This document shows, one piece after another, positions 25,463-33,906 of a stretch of 37,822 bases of DNA. Below the pieces are notes generated by a model. That model was not told where the DNA came from. It made no database searches and saw nothing but the letters and a program-made list of their open reading frames with translations. Position 1 is the stretch's first letter. The number at the start of each line of letters is the position of its first letter. The position numbers were made by a program, and so were the translations under genes. The DNA is from JASFJH01 sp050117725. GTDB taxonomy: Bacteria; Pseudomonadota; Gammaproteobacteria; AKS1. The DNA is taken from positions 1 through 37,822 of the forward strand of contig JASFME010000001.1 in assembly GCA_050117725.1 (NCBI GenBank). Direction: 5' to 3'.

Positions 25463-25924
25463 TTATTCATTCTTTATATATGCAGTACAAAAAGGACATC
25501 TTGTTGCCTTGATAGATATTGATGAAAAACAATGGGGGCATTCTTTTGTTTTTGCCGGATCTGCCGTCACTTCTTGTGGTCGTCTTATTCTGTTTATCGC
25601 GCGAATTATAAAAAACAGGACTGCGGCTACAATTATAAAACTAATGGCCGAATTGATAAACAAACCGATATTTATTGTGATTGCATTATCTGCCTGCGCC
25701 TGCGCTATAGAAGTATATGGACCGCCTTTATCACCTTCTCTCAGCGTAAAAAACCAATTGCCAAAATTTACACCTGTGGTGAACATTGCCAATACCGGGG
25801 TGAATATATCTTTAACCATCGAATTAACTATTGAAGTAAATGCTGCTCCAATAACAATCCCGACACCCATATCGACCACATCACCCTTAACAGCGAACTC
25901 TTTAAATTCATTCAGTAATTTCAT
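25463..25924 (-). CDS. mscL: Large-conductance mechanosensitive channel MscL with zinc-ribbon-like tail
   Basis: MscL opens under membrane tension to release solutes on hypo-osmotic shock. From ATG 25924 (AGGTGG eight bases upstream) the product is 153 residues. It begins KLLNEFKEFAVKGDVVDMGV, followed by TM1 (VGIVIGAAFTSIVNSMV), a periplasmic loop and TM2 (ISFIIVAAVLFFIIRAINRI). In place of the usual acidic and basic C-terminal helix bundle it ends in CPHC (129-132) and CPFC (143-146), a probable zinc ribbon. An in-frame ATG at 25936 is too close to the Shine-Dalgarno. Confidence 0.93.
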   Translation of the reverse strand: MKLLNEFKEFAVKGDVVDMGVGIVIGAAFTSIVNSMVKDIFTPVLAMFTTGVNFGNWFFTLREGDKGGPYTSIAQAQADNAITINIGLFINSAISFIIVAAVLFFIIRAINRIRRPQEVTADPAKTKECPHCFSSISIKATRCPFCTAYIKNE

Positions 25925-25977
25925 AACCATTTCCACCTGATTTTCAGGATACGGGGCGCAAACACATCCATTATATT

Positions 25978-26469
25978 CTATACCGATAGAAAGGCCGCGT
26001 AGCGATCAAAATCTTCCTCACTGAAGCAACACGGAATAATCAAGTCAAACCTGTCTTCATATTCCCGCATGATCTTGATCGCGATTGCCGCGGCCTGTTG
26101 TTTTGGATAGCCGTACACGCCCGTGCTGATCGAGGGGAAGGCGATACTCTTTACTCCGTGTTCCAGCGCGACTTCAAAGCTGCGCCGGTAACAGGAAGCG
26201 AGCAGTTCCGCCTCATCCTGGTCACCGCCGTGCCAGACCGGACCGACCGTGTGAATGATGTATTTGGCCGGCAGGTTAAAGCCGGGCGTGATCTTCGCAT
26301 CCCCCGTGGAGCAACCGTTCAGGTTACTGCAATAACTGAGCAGTTCCGGGCCGGCGGCGCGGTGTATCGCGCCGTCCACACCACCACCGCCAAGCAGGCT
26401 GTTGTTGGCCGCATTGACGATCGCATCGACTTTTAGTGTCGTTATGTCCGCCTGTTGTGGTTTAATCAT
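25978..26469 (-). CDS. Macrodomain protein (O-acetyl-ADP-ribose deacetylase, YmdB-like)
   Basis: This 163-residue protein is a single macrodomain, which binds ADP-ribose and, in the YmdB/MacroD class, hydrolyses O-acetyl-ADP-ribose or ADP-ribosyl esters. Seen motifs are DAIVNAANNSLLGGGGVDGAIH (catalytic Asn and Asp in the NAAN and GGGGVDGAIH loops), IIHTVGPVW and SISTGVYGYPKQQAA, all in the right order. The C-terminus (CCFSEEDFDRYAAFL) is also typical. A GGGAG Shine-Dalgarno is seven bases before the ATG. It is divergent from the DUF3301 gene. Confidence 0.93.
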   Translation of the reverse strand: MIKPQQADITTLKVDAIVNAANNSLLGGGGVDGAIHRAAGPELLSYCSNLNGCSTGDAKITPGFNLPAKYIIHTVGPVWHGGDQDEAELLASCYRRSFEVALEHGVKSIAFPSISTGVYGYPKQQAAAIAIKIMREYEDRFDLIIPCCFSEEDFDRYAAFLSV

Positions 26470-26539
26470 GTCAGGCTCCCTTGCTCACCGGGCAACAGGC
26501 ACAGGCTAACCGATTTAACACAGGCTTGCATCTCATCAC

Positions 26540-26863
26540 ATGAATGGATTGATTCTTCTCGCGCTACTCATTACCGGCGTCTGGTTCTGGCTGGACAGCC
26601 GCCGTGCGCACGAATTCGCGCTCGGCGTGTGCCGACATATCTGCGAAACGGAACAGGTCGTGTTACTTGATCAAACTGTCGCCCTGCACCGCTTGAAACT
26701 GGCACGCGGAGAAAGTGGCTGGATACAGTTTGTCCGGACTTACCGCTTTGAATTCAGCAATGATGTAAGTGAACGCCACACGGGTGAACTGACCCTGCGC
26801 GGCACGACGCCGCTAACATTGAAATTGTATGGCCAGGAAATGACGCTCGTCGATCCTGACTGA
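26540..26863 (+). CDS. DUF3301 membrane-anchored protein
   Basis: This 107-residue protein has one N-terminal membrane segment (MNGLILLALLITGVWFWLD) and a cytoplasmic domain with the DUF3301 pattern: a CRHICETEQVVLLDQTVAL stretch, then RTYRFEFSNDVSERHTGELTLRG. The function of the family is unknown. It ends five bases from the sspB stop, convergent, with no clear terminator between. Confidence 0.8.
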   Translation: MNGLILLALLITGVWFWLDSRRAHEFALGVCRHICETEQVVLLDQTVALHRLKLARGESGWIQFVRTYRFEFSNDVSERHTGELTLRGTTPLTLKLYGQEMTLVDPD

Positions 26864-26868
26864 GGCGT

Positions 26869-27255
26869 TTATTTAACGAGTTTCAGCGAAGGTTTGCCCT
26901 TGCCGTTTTCCGGGCCCCCGCCTTCAGGCGGGGTTGGTTCACTGCCGGTTTCTTCGGCGAACATCATACCCTGGCCATTTTCGCGAGCATAGATCGCGAG
27001 TACCGCGTCAATGGGAACGTCGACGGCCGTGTCGACACCGCCAAAGCGTGCGTGGAACTGTACCGCGTCATTACCGAGCAACAGGTCCTGAGTGGCGGTC
27101 GGGCTGACGTTGAGCACGATCCTGCCCTCTTCAACAAACTGCAACGGCACGCTGACATCTTCCAGCGTCGCATCCACCAGCAGGTGCGGGGTCAGCTGGT
27201 TATCGACGATCCACTCATACAGGGCACGGATAAGATAGGGTCGGCTCGGCGTCAT
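26869..27255 (-). CDS. sspB: ClpXP protease specificity-enhancing factor SspB
   Basis: SspB binds the ssrA tag of stalled-ribosome products and delivers them to ClpXP. The 128-residue product has the folded substrate-binding domain at the N-terminus (PYLIRALYEWIVDNQLTPHLL and GRIVLNVSPTATQDLLLGND). A flexible Gly/Pro/Glu linker follows, then the C-terminal ClpX-binding XB motif (KPSLKLVK), which matches the E. coli end in character. It follows sspA, with an intrinsic terminator between the two genes. Confidence 0.95.
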   Translation of the reverse strand: MTPSRPYLIRALYEWIVDNQLTPHLLVDATLEDVSVPLQFVEEGRIVLNVSPTATQDLLLGNDAVQFHARFGGVDTAVDVPIDAVLAIYARENGQGMMFAEETGSEPTPPEGGGPENGKGKPSLKLVK

Positions 27256-27280
27256 GGTTATTCCGGGTATAAAACAAAAA

Positions 27281-27302
27281 AGCGCCCTTGCGGGCGCGTT
27301 TT
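27281..27302 (-). terminator. Intrinsic terminator between sspA and sspB
   Basis: The stem GCGCCC/GGGCGC (27282-27287 with 27292-27297) has a four-base loop and is followed on the minus strand by TTTTTTG. It starts right after the sspA stop codon and ends about 20 bases before the sspB ATG. It should reduce sspB relative to sspA. The plus strand also has GTTTTT after the stem, so it may work in both directions. Confidence 0.8.
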
Positions 27303-27932
27303 TCAGTCGCGCATCTCGCGTTCGGGTTCCGTCAGACTCTGCTGGAATGACTCACGTTCAAACAAGCGCTCGGCATAGGCATTCAGGGCCTTTGCCGAGG
27401 ACGGCAGTTCCACGCCGTACTTCGGCAGCCGCCATAGCAGTGGTGCCATGTAGCAATCAACAAGACTGAATTCATCGCTCATGAAGAACGGCTTTGACTC
27501 GAAGACCGGTGACAACAGGGTCAGGCTGTCACGCAGGGTCTTGCGCAGCTTCGTCGCAGCGCGTGAGTCACAACCGGCTTCAAATTCATCGGCGATCGAG
27601 TACATGTCGCGATCAATGCGGTACATGTACAGCTTCGACTTGGCACGTGACACGGGGTCGACCGGCATCAGCGGCGGATGCGGGAAACGCTCATCAAGGT
27701 ATTCCATGATGATGCGCGAATCATACAGAACCAGGTCACGGTCAACGAGTGTCGGCACTGTGTTATACGGATTCAGATCCATGAGATCTTCCGTGGTGCT
27801 GCCTTCCTCGACGTTCTGGACTTCGTGTGTGATGTTCTTCTCCGCAAGCACGATACGCGTACGATGACTGTACGGTGAAGTCGTGCTGGAAAACAGTGTC
27901 ATCACGGAACGGCGATTCGCAATAGATGCCAT
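27303..27932 (-). CDS. sspA: Stringent starvation protein A
   Basis: SspA is a glutathione-transferase-fold protein that binds RNA polymerase and acts in stationary phase and acid response; it is not an active GST. The 209-residue product starts at MASIANRRSVMTLFSSTTS, with AGGAG about nine bases upstream. It has VLAEKNITHEVQNVEEG, LNPYNTVPTLVDRDLVLYDSRII and EYLDERFPHPPLMPV, then the C-terminal SDEFSLVDCYMAPLLWRLP, all close to E. coli SspA. The open frame continues upstream to 28022 but without homology. Confidence 0.96.
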   Translation of the reverse strand: MASIANRRSVMTLFSSTTSPYSHRTRIVLAEKNITHEVQNVEEGSTTEDLMDLNPYNTVPTLVDRDLVLYDSRIIMEYLDERFPHPPLMPVDPVSRAKSKLYMYRIDRDMYSIADEFEAGCDSRAATKLRKTLRDSLTLLSPVFESKPFFMSDEFSLVDCYMAPLLWRLPKYGVELPSSAKALNAYAERLFERESFQQSLTEPEREMRD

Positions 27933-27993
27933 AAAACTTACACTCCTGATACTTGCCGGGATAGCCCGACTACATCCTTGAACGGGGGGTCTT

Positions 27994-28014
27994 GGGGACG
28001 GCAGAGCCGCCCCC
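27994..28014 (-). other. Strong GC hairpin between petC and sspA
   Basis: On the minus strand GGGGGCGGC and GCCGTCCCC form a nine-pair stem (one G-U pair) around a three-base loop, just after the petC stop. No U-tract follows. A second smaller hairpin (CGGG-CTAT-CCCG) lies nearer sspA. The first could protect the pet mRNA 3' end or mark a processing site. It is not a classical terminator. Confidence 0.45.
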
Positions 28015-28027
28015 GCTGACACTTGGA

Positions 28028-28771
28028 TTAATGGATGTCCTTCCAGTATTCCTTCTTCAGGGCATACGCCACCAGAGTGAATACGACCAGGAACAGCAGC
28101 ACCCAGATACCGAGTGACTGGCGTTTCAGCTTGGAAGGCTCGCCCATGTAGACGAGGAAGTTGACGAGGTCACGCATGGCCGAGTCATATTCATCCGGGC
28201 TCATGCTACCCGGTTCGGCCAGGATGAATTCCGGCTTCGCCCCATGTTCCTTGACCTCCTCGACATTGTTAAGTGCCTGCAGGCCCTGCAGTTCCCACAA
28301 CACGTGCGGCATACCGACATCCTTGAACACGGTGTTGTTGACACCGAACGGGCGCGACTCATCCACGTAGAAGGAACGCAGGTAGGTATACAACCAGTCC
28401 GCACCCTGTGAGCCCGCACCCTTGGCACGGGCAATAACGGTCAGGTCCGGCGGATTCGTGCCAAACCAGTTCTTGCCATCGGCCACGCTCATGGCAACCT
28501 TCATCTGCTCACCCACTTTGTCAGCGGCGAACAGCAGGTTTTCCTTGACCAGGTTGTCTGGAATACCCAGGTCCTCGCCCATGCGGTTGTAGCGCATGTA
28601 GTTGGCAGAGTGACAGTTCAGGCAGTAGTTGACGAACAGTTTCGCACCGCGCTGCAGTGAAGCCTTGTCATGCAAATCAATGTTTGCATGATCAAGATGC
28701 GCACCACCACCTGCGGCGATTACCAGGCCCGGCGCTACGGCCAGGATGAATGCAATGATCAACTTTTTCAT
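28028..28771 (-). CDS. petC: Ubiquinol-cytochrome c reductase, cytochrome c1
   Basis: Cytochrome c1 passes electrons from the Rieske protein to soluble cytochrome c in the bc1 complex. The 247-residue product has a signal peptide (LIIAFILAVAPGLVIA), the haem site CLNCH (50-54), and a methionine ligand probably in the DVGMPHVLW region. It ends in a membrane anchor (LGIWVLLFLVVFTLVAYALKK). The ATG overlaps the petB stop (ATGA). The frame runs far upstream but only as petB antisense-frame sequence. Confidence 0.96.
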   Translation of the reverse strand: MKKLIIAFILAVAPGLVIAAGGGAHLDHANIDLHDKASLQRGAKLFVNYCLNCHSANYMRYNRMGEDLGIPDNLVKENLLFAADKVGEQMKVAMSVADGKNWFGTNPPDLTVIARAKGAGSQGADWLYTYLRSFYVDESRPFGVNNTVFKDVGMPHVLWELQGLQALNNVEEVKEHGAKPEFILAEPGSMSPDEYDSAMRDLVNFLVYMGEPSKLKRQSLGIWVLLFLVVFTLVAYALKKEYWKDIH

Positions 28772-30003
28772 TTTGTCACCCTCTCCGGAACCGGCTTGGT
28801 CTTGTCGATTTTCGTGTACCACGGCATCAACAGGAAGAACAGGAAATACAGGACACTGAAGATCTGCGACAGCGTCAGGTAGATACCGCCCGCCGGCAAT
28901 GTACCGAGTCGACCCAGGGCAATAAAGCTGATGACAAATACCGCCAGGGCGAACTTGTACAACGTGCCGCGATAACGGATTGACCTGACCGGGCTGCGAT
29001 CCAGCCACGGCAACAGGAACAGGAAGACAATTGCCATACCCATTGCCAGTACGCCCGGGAACTGTGAACCGAACATCGGCGGTACCGCACGCAGGATCGC
29101 GTAGAACGGGGTGAAGTACCACAGCGGCACGATGTGTTCCGGTGTCTTCAATGGATCCGCCGGCACGAAGTTGTCCTTTTCGAGGAACCAGCCACCCAAC
29201 TCAGGCGTATAGAAGATTACCACGGCAAAGAAGAACAGGAATACGCCGACACCGACGATGTCCTTCACCGTGTAGTACGGGTGGAACGGGATACCGTCCA
29301 GCGGGATACCATCCGGGCCCTTGTTCTTCTTGATATCAACACCATCCGGGTTGTTCGAACCAACTTCGTGCAACGCGATGATGTGCGCGACCACCAGCCC
29401 AAGCAACACGATGGGCAGGGCAATCACGTGCAGCGCAAAGAAGCGGTTCAGCGTGGCGTCGGAGACAACAAAGTCACCACGGATCCAGATAGCGAGTTCC
29501 TCACCAACAAACGGCACGGCGCTGAACAGGTTGACGATCACCTGTGCGCCCCAAAATGACATCTGGCCCCACGGCAGCAGGTAACCGAGGAAGGCTTCTG
29601 CCATGAGCGCGAGGTAGATCAACATGCCGAAGATCCAGATCAGTTCGCGCGGCTTCTGGTATGAGCCGTACATGAGACCGCGGAACATGTGCAGGTAGAC
29701 GACAATAAAGAATGCCGAGGCCCCGGTGGAATGCATGTAGCGGATCAACCAGCCCCAGTCGACATCGCGCATGATGAATTCGACCGAGCCAAACGCCATG
29801 GCGGCATCCGGCTTGTAGCTCATGGTCAGCCAGATGCCCGTAAGGATCTGGAGAACCAGTACCAGCAGTGCCAGGGAACCAAAGAAATACCAGAAGTTGA
29901 AGTTCTTTGGCGCGTAGTATTCGGACAGATGCTCTTTCCACATCTTGGTCATGGGGAAGCGGGCATCAACCCAGCCCATGAATTGTTGCATCTTGCTCAT
30001 CAT
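28768..30003 (-). CDS. petB: Ubiquinol-cytochrome c reductase, cytochrome b
   Basis: Cytochrome b is the membrane core of complex III and carries the two b haems and the quinone sites. The 411-residue product has about eight membrane segments, the haem histidines in HSTGASAFFIVVYLHMFRG and HVIALPIVLLGLVVAH, and the quinol-site motif PEWY-like region as VPLWYFTPFYAILRA preceded by TPEHI. The start is ATGATG, the first ATG overlapping the petA stop. The gene encodes a full-length cytochrome b, not a split b6/subunit IV. Confidence 0.96.
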   Translation of the reverse strand: MMSKMQQFMGWVDARFPMTKMWKEHLSEYYAPKNFNFWYFFGSLALLVLVLQILTGIWLTMSYKPDAAMAFGSVEFIMRDVDWGWLIRYMHSTGASAFFIVVYLHMFRGLMYGSYQKPRELIWIFGMLIYLALMAEAFLGYLLPWGQMSFWGAQVIVNLFSAVPFVGEELAIWIRGDFVVSDATLNRFFALHVIALPIVLLGLVVAHIIALHEVGSNNPDGVDIKKNKGPDGIPLDGIPFHPYYTVKDIVGVGVFLFFFAVVIFYTPELGGWFLEKDNFVPADPLKTPEHIVPLWYFTPFYAILRAVPPMFGSQFPGVLAMGMAIVFLFLLPWLDRSPVRSIRYRGTLYKFALAVFVISFIALGRLGTLPAGGIYLTLSQIFSVLYFLFFLLMPWYTKIDKTKPVPERVTK

Positions 30004-30593
30004 GCGGCTCCTTGATCAACACCGATCAGAATCAGCGTGTCAGACAGATACTTGTGCGGCGGCACCACCATATTGGTCGGCGCCGGGACACCGGCGTAAA
30101 CACGGCCGGCCAGGTCAAATTTCGAACCGTGGCAGGGGCAGAAGAAGCCGCCCTTCCATTTCGGTCCGAGGTCTTCCGGCGCAACTTCGGGGCGGAAGGT
30201 CGGTGAGCAACCGAGATGGGTACAGATGCCGACAAGTACGAGGTATTCGGGCTTGATCGAACGATCGACGCCATCGGCATACTCGGGTTGCTGCGGAGCC
30301 TCTGACTCCGGATCTGCCAGGCGATCAGCCAGTGTTTCGAGATCCTTCAGGTTTTGCTCGGTACGACGTACCACCCAGACCGGTTTGCCACGCCATTCAA
30401 CCGTCATTTGTTGACCTGGCTGCAACTTGCTGATGTCCGCTTCGACGGGTGCGCCGGCCGCTCGGGCCCGGGCACTCGGATTCCAGGACTTGAGGAAAGG
30501 CACCGCCACATAAGCAGCCCCGACCGCACCAATCGCAGTCGTGGCTCCAATGAGGAAGCGGCGTTTACTCTTGTCGACGCCCTCAGTACTCAT
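30000..30593 (-). CDS. petA: Ubiquinol-cytochrome c reductase, Rieske iron-sulfur subunit
   Basis: This is the 2Fe-2S subunit of the bc1 complex. The 197-residue product has a twin-arginine type signal-anchor (KSKRRFLIGATTAIGAVGAA) and the two cluster boxes CTHLGC (124-129) and CPCHGS (152-157), which supply two cysteines and two histidines, with the extra disulfide cysteines also present. It is first in petABC; the upstream 195 bases hold a candidate promoter. Folding before Tat export is expected. Confidence 0.97.
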   Translation of the reverse strand: MSTEGVDKSKRRFLIGATTAIGAVGAAYVAVPFLKSWNPSARARAAGAPVEADISKLQPGQQMTVEWRGKPVWVVRRTEQNLKDLETLADRLADPESEAPQQPEYADGVDRSIKPEYLVLVGICTHLGCSPTFRPEVAPEDLGPKWKGGFFCPCHGSKFDLAGRVYAGVPAPTNMVVPPHKYLSDTLILIGVDQGAA

Positions 30594-30692
30594 TGACTAA
30601 TCTCCCAATGGGTTTCAAATCTGGTGGTCGTGTGGCCGGGCAACATCATCATTTCAGAATATTGTCACTTAACCCACACAAACAGGCGCCGT

Positions 30693-30721
30693 ATTCTCTA
30701 CCAAGCCGCACCCAAGGTCAA
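30693..30721 (-). promoter_or_regulatory. Candidate promoter of petABC
   Basis: The minus strand shows TTGACC (30721-30716), 17 bases, then GAGAAT (30698-30693), five of six and four of six consensus matches. The start would be about 90 bases before petA. The rest of the 30594-30788 gap shows nothing else I can identify. Confidence 0.5.
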
Positions 30722-30788
30722 GCATAATGAGCTTTTTGGCTTGAATAACAATAAGTTATTGAATTTCAGACAATCTGCTTGCAGTGGC

Positions 30789-31547
30789 TCATACCGGGTT
30801 ATCGATATCGATAAAACTATGCCGGACATCAAACTCTCTGGCCAGCCGATCGCCGAGGGCCTGCACACCGTAGCGCTCGGTGGCATGATGGCCGGCGGCA
30901 TAAAAATGCAGGTCGCATTCGCGCGCGACGTGTACAGTGTGTTCAGAGACCTCGCCGGTAATAAATGCATCGACACCGAGCCTCGCCGCCTGCTCAATGT
31001 AGTTTTGCGCCGCACCCGTACACCAGGCAACGCGTGATACCGGTCGCTGCGTCCCGGCGATATGCAGCGGCTCGCGACCGAGTGCCGCGGCCATCTGCCG
31101 GGCAAACTCCGCACCACTCACAGCCGAGGCCGTTGTGCCAAACAGGCCGATATCCGGGTCTCCGTTGCCGCCAAAACTACCCTGTGTCTGCAGCCCCAGG
31201 CGCAGCGCAAGCTGTGCGTTGTTACCCAGTTCCGGATGCGCATCGAGCGGCAGATGATAGGCCACCAGGTTAATACCGTGTTCGAGCAGCATACTGATCC
31301 GGCCGCGCTTCATACCGACAATGCGTGCGTCCTCGCCCTTCCAGAAATAACCATGATGCACGAGCAACATGTTGGCCTCCTGCGCAATGGCCTGCTCAAT
31401 CAGGGCGCGGCTCGCGGTGACACCGGATACGATACGCAGCACTTCTCCCCAGCCTTCAACCTGCAGGCCGTTCGGGCAATAATCGTGGAAGCGTCCGCTC
31501 TCGAGCAGCGTGTCACAGTAACGGACTATCTCAGTAATCTCGGCCAT
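30789..31547 (-). CDS. Nif3-family dinuclear metal protein (YbgI-like)
   Basis: This 252-residue protein belongs to the Nif3/YbgI/DUF34 family, which forms toroidal hexamers with a two-metal site; a GTP cyclohydrolase I type 2 label is common but the real role is uncertain. Metal ligands are seen in LLVHHGYFWKG (HH at 64-65), HLPLDAHPELGNN, and the C-terminal GEVSEHTVHVARE with AAGHHATERYG. The start MAEITEIVRYCD aligns with the family start; the frame upstream to 31616 is spurious. It is divergent from algW. Confidence 0.92.
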   Translation of the reverse strand: MAEITEIVRYCDTLLESGRFHDYCPNGLQVEGWGEVLRIVSGVTASRALIEQAIAQEANMLLVHHGYFWKGEDARIVGMKRGRISMLLEHGINLVAYHLPLDAHPELGNNAQLALRLGLQTQGSFGGNGDPDIGLFGTTASAVSGAEFARQMAAALGREPLHIAGTQRPVSRVAWCTGAAQNYIEQAARLGVDAFITGEVSEHTVHVARECDLHFYAAGHHATERYGVQALGDRLAREFDVRHSFIDIDNPV

Positions 31548-31643
31548 ATTCAGAATCTCTTTTTTGCACTGCGACACAGTATAACCCCAACCGGGTACGC
31601 CGGTTGCTGACGACAAACCAAACTCATGCTAGGGTAGCATCCC

Positions 31644-32801
31644 ATGCAACTACGCAAATCCATCGTCTTCCTGCTACAGGCCATCAGTGTCGGCCTGGCG
31701 GCCTTTATAGTGATCGTGTTCCTCAAGCCGGACCTGCTCGAATCACCGGCGCCCGTGGTCGAGTTCCACGAGCAACAGGCGCCATTGTCGAACGGTGCAC
31801 CGGCAAGCGGGCCAGTCTCCTATGCCGATGCGGTGCAACGCGCCGCGCCATCGGTCGTCAACATCTATACCGCCAAGCTCGTTACCGAGCGGCGTAACCC
31901 GTTGTTTGATGACCCGTTTTTCCAGCGCTTCTTCGGTGAACAACCCGGTGAGCCACGCCAGCGCCTGGAAACCAGTCTCGGCTCCGGCGTGATCCTCAGT
32001 GAAGACGGCTACATCGTCACCAACAACCATGTGATCCGTGGTGCGGACGAGATCCGCGTTGCGCTGGCCAACGGTGATACACCCCGGGCCGAAATCATCG
32101 GCACCGATCCGGATACCGACCTCGCCGTTCTGAAAATCAACTATGAAAGATTGCCGGCGATTACCTTCGGCGACTCGACCGCGATGCAGGTCGGTGACGT
32201 CGTGCTTGCAATTGGCAACCCGTTCGGTGTGGGTCAGACCGTCACGCTGGGTATTGTCAGCGCCACCGGTCGTAACCAGCTTGGTATCAACACCTTTGAA
32301 GACTTCATCCAGACCGATGCCGCGATCAATCCGGGTAACTCGGGGGGCGCACTGATCAATGCCCACGGCCAACTGGTCGGCATCAACACGGCGATCTTCT
32401 CGAAGACCGGCGGTTCACAGGGGATCGGCTTTGCCATCCCGCTCAGCCTGGCACGTGATGTCATGCAACAAATCATCGAACATGGCAGGGTCATGCGTGG
32501 CTGGCTCGGCATCGAGGCCCAGGATCTCAACCCCGAACTGGCCGAGTCCTTCAAGTTACCGGATACAAATGGCGTACTCGTCGCCGGTGTCTTGCGCGGC
32601 GGTCCTGCCGACGAGGCCGGTCTGCTGCCGGGTGATGTACTGGTCAGCATCAATGACCAGGTGGTAGTCAATTCACGCAACAGCCTGAACCAGATCGCCG
32701 GTTTCATGCCGGGTACCTCGATAAGACTCGGCGTGATCCGCGCCGGAAAGCGTGTTGAGCTCGAAGCCGTGGTCAGTGAACGGCCGAAGGCGCGTACCTG
32801 A
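31644..32801 (+). CDS. algW: Periplasmic site-1 serine protease, AlgW/DegS type
   Basis: DegS/AlgW cleaves the anti-sigma factor RseA/MucA when misfolded porins bind its PDZ domain, starting the sigmaE/AlgU envelope response. The 385-residue product has an N-terminal membrane anchor (IVFLLQAISVGLAAFIVIVF), a trypsin-like domain with the triad H129 (TNNHV), D159 (DTDLAVLK) and S233 (PGNSGG), and one PDZ domain at the end (GWLGIEAQDL onward). One PDZ plus an anchor points to DegS/AlgW rather than DegP. Its place beside hisC matches algW in Pseudomonas. Confidence 0.92.
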   Translation: MQLRKSIVFLLQAISVGLAAFIVIVFLKPDLLESPAPVVEFHEQQAPLSNGAPASGPVSYADAVQRAAPSVVNIYTAKLVTERRNPLFDDPFFQRFFGEQPGEPRQRLETSLGSGVILSEDGYIVTNNHVIRGADEIRVALANGDTPRAEIIGTDPDTDLAVLKINYERLPAITFGDSTAMQVGDVVLAIGNPFGVGQTVTLGIVSATGRNQLGINTFEDFIQTDAAINPGNSGGALINAHGQLVGINTAIFSKTGGSQGIGFAIPLSLARDVMQQIIEHGRVMRGWLGIEAQDLNPELAESFKLPDTNGVLVAGVLRGGPADEAGLLPGDVLVSINDQVVVNSRNSLNQIAGFMPGTSIRLGVIRAGKRVELEAVVSERPKART

Positions 32802-32812
32802 CCGGCTATTGA

Positions 32813-33886
32813 TTACAGGCTTGCCTGCAACGCCTGAAGAAAGGCGCTGTTTTCCTGCGGTGTGCTGACGGTGACGCGCAGGCAGTCCTTGAGTGCACCG
32901 CCGGCAGGGTTGAGGTTCTTGATCAGTACGCCTTTATCTTTCAGGCTGGCGAAGACGTCATCGGCGTTGGCAATGCGAAACAAAATAAAGTTGGCCGCGC
33001 TGCCAAAGACCTCAATACCATCTATCGCGTTCAGGGCTTCGAGCAAATCAGCACGTGCAGCACGAATATTTTCCGCCTGTTCTTCAAGCACGTCGTTGTG
33101 TTCCAGCGCAAACTGCGCACTGGCCTGGGTCAGGATATTGATATTGTAGGGCAGACGCACCTTGTCCAGTTCCCGGCACCACTGTGGCGAACCGGCCAGG
33201 TACCCGAGCCGCAAACCGGCCAGGCCGGATTTGGAGACGGTGCGCATGACGAGCAGGTTGTCGTAGTCATTGACCCGGTTCAGAAAACTGCGCTGTGCAA
33301 AACTCGTATAGGCCTCGTCCACCACGACCAGTCCCGGCGCATTGGCGATAATATCCAGTACCTCGTCTTCGTCGAACAGGTTACCCGTCGGGTTGTTCGG
33401 CCAGGCCAGGAAGATCACGGCAGGTTGATGTGCGGCGATCGCCTTGCGCATGGCAACCATGTCGAGCGTAAAGTCTTCCTGTAATGGCACACCGACATAA
33501 TCGACGTTACAGAAGAGGCTGATCATGCGATACATGACAAAGGTCGGTTCCGGCGCGAGCACGACGGCACCGGGTTTGGCCAGCGCCATGATGATCATCT
33601 GGATGATTTCATCCGAACCATTGCCGAGCAACAACTCGGTATGCGGCGGCACTTTCATGACTTCACGCAGTTGCTGCTTCAGGGCGCTGGCGGACGGGTC
33701 CGGGTAGCGGTTCAGGTCAACTGTACGCAGGCGTTGCAGCCATTGCTCCTTCAGTTCATCTGGCAGCTGGTAGGGGTTCTCCATCGCATCGAGCTTGATC
33801 CATTGACCTGGCGCCGGCACGTGGTAGGCCGACAGCGCGCGGATTTCCTCGCGGACCAGTTTCTTGATGTAGGGGTTATCGGCCAT
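32813..33886 (-). CDS. hisC: Histidinol-phosphate aminotransferase
   Basis: HisC is a PLP enzyme that transaminates imidazole acetol phosphate in histidine biosynthesis. From MADNPYIKKLV the product is 357 residues. It has LGNGSDEIIQMII, FLAWPNNPTGNLFDEDEV and VVDEAYTSFAQRS, with the PLP lysine K219 in RTVSKSGLAGLRLGYLAG. A TTG start at 33910 would add eight residues (MDFQQIKH), but its first bases fall in the inverted repeat between hisC and hisD, so I prefer the ATG. The stop lies 11 bases from the algW stop, convergent. Confidence 0.94.
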   Translation of the reverse strand: MADNPYIKKLVREEIRALSAYHVPAPGQWIKLDAMENPYQLPDELKEQWLQRLRTVDLNRYPDPSASALKQQLREVMKVPPHTELLLGNGSDEIIQMIIMALAKPGAVVLAPEPTFVMYRMISLFCNVDYVGVPLQEDFTLDMVAMRKAIAAHQPAVIFLAWPNNPTGNLFDEDEVLDIIANAPGLVVVDEAYTSFAQRSFLNRVNDYDNLLVMRTVSKSGLAGLRLGYLAGSPQWCRELDKVRLPYNINILTQASAQFALEHNDVLEEQAENIRAARADLLEALNAIDGIEVFGSAANFILFRIANADDVFASLKDKGVLIKNLNPAGGALKDCLRVTVSTPQENSAFLQALQASL

Positions 33887-33906
33887 ATGTTTTATTTGCT
33901 GAAAAT

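Noticed and set aside
31589..31605. AACCGG-GTACG-CCGGTT inverted repeat between the Nif3 gene and algW
   Set aside because: Short stem, no U-tract and no clear promoter arrangement; too weak to call an operator or terminator.
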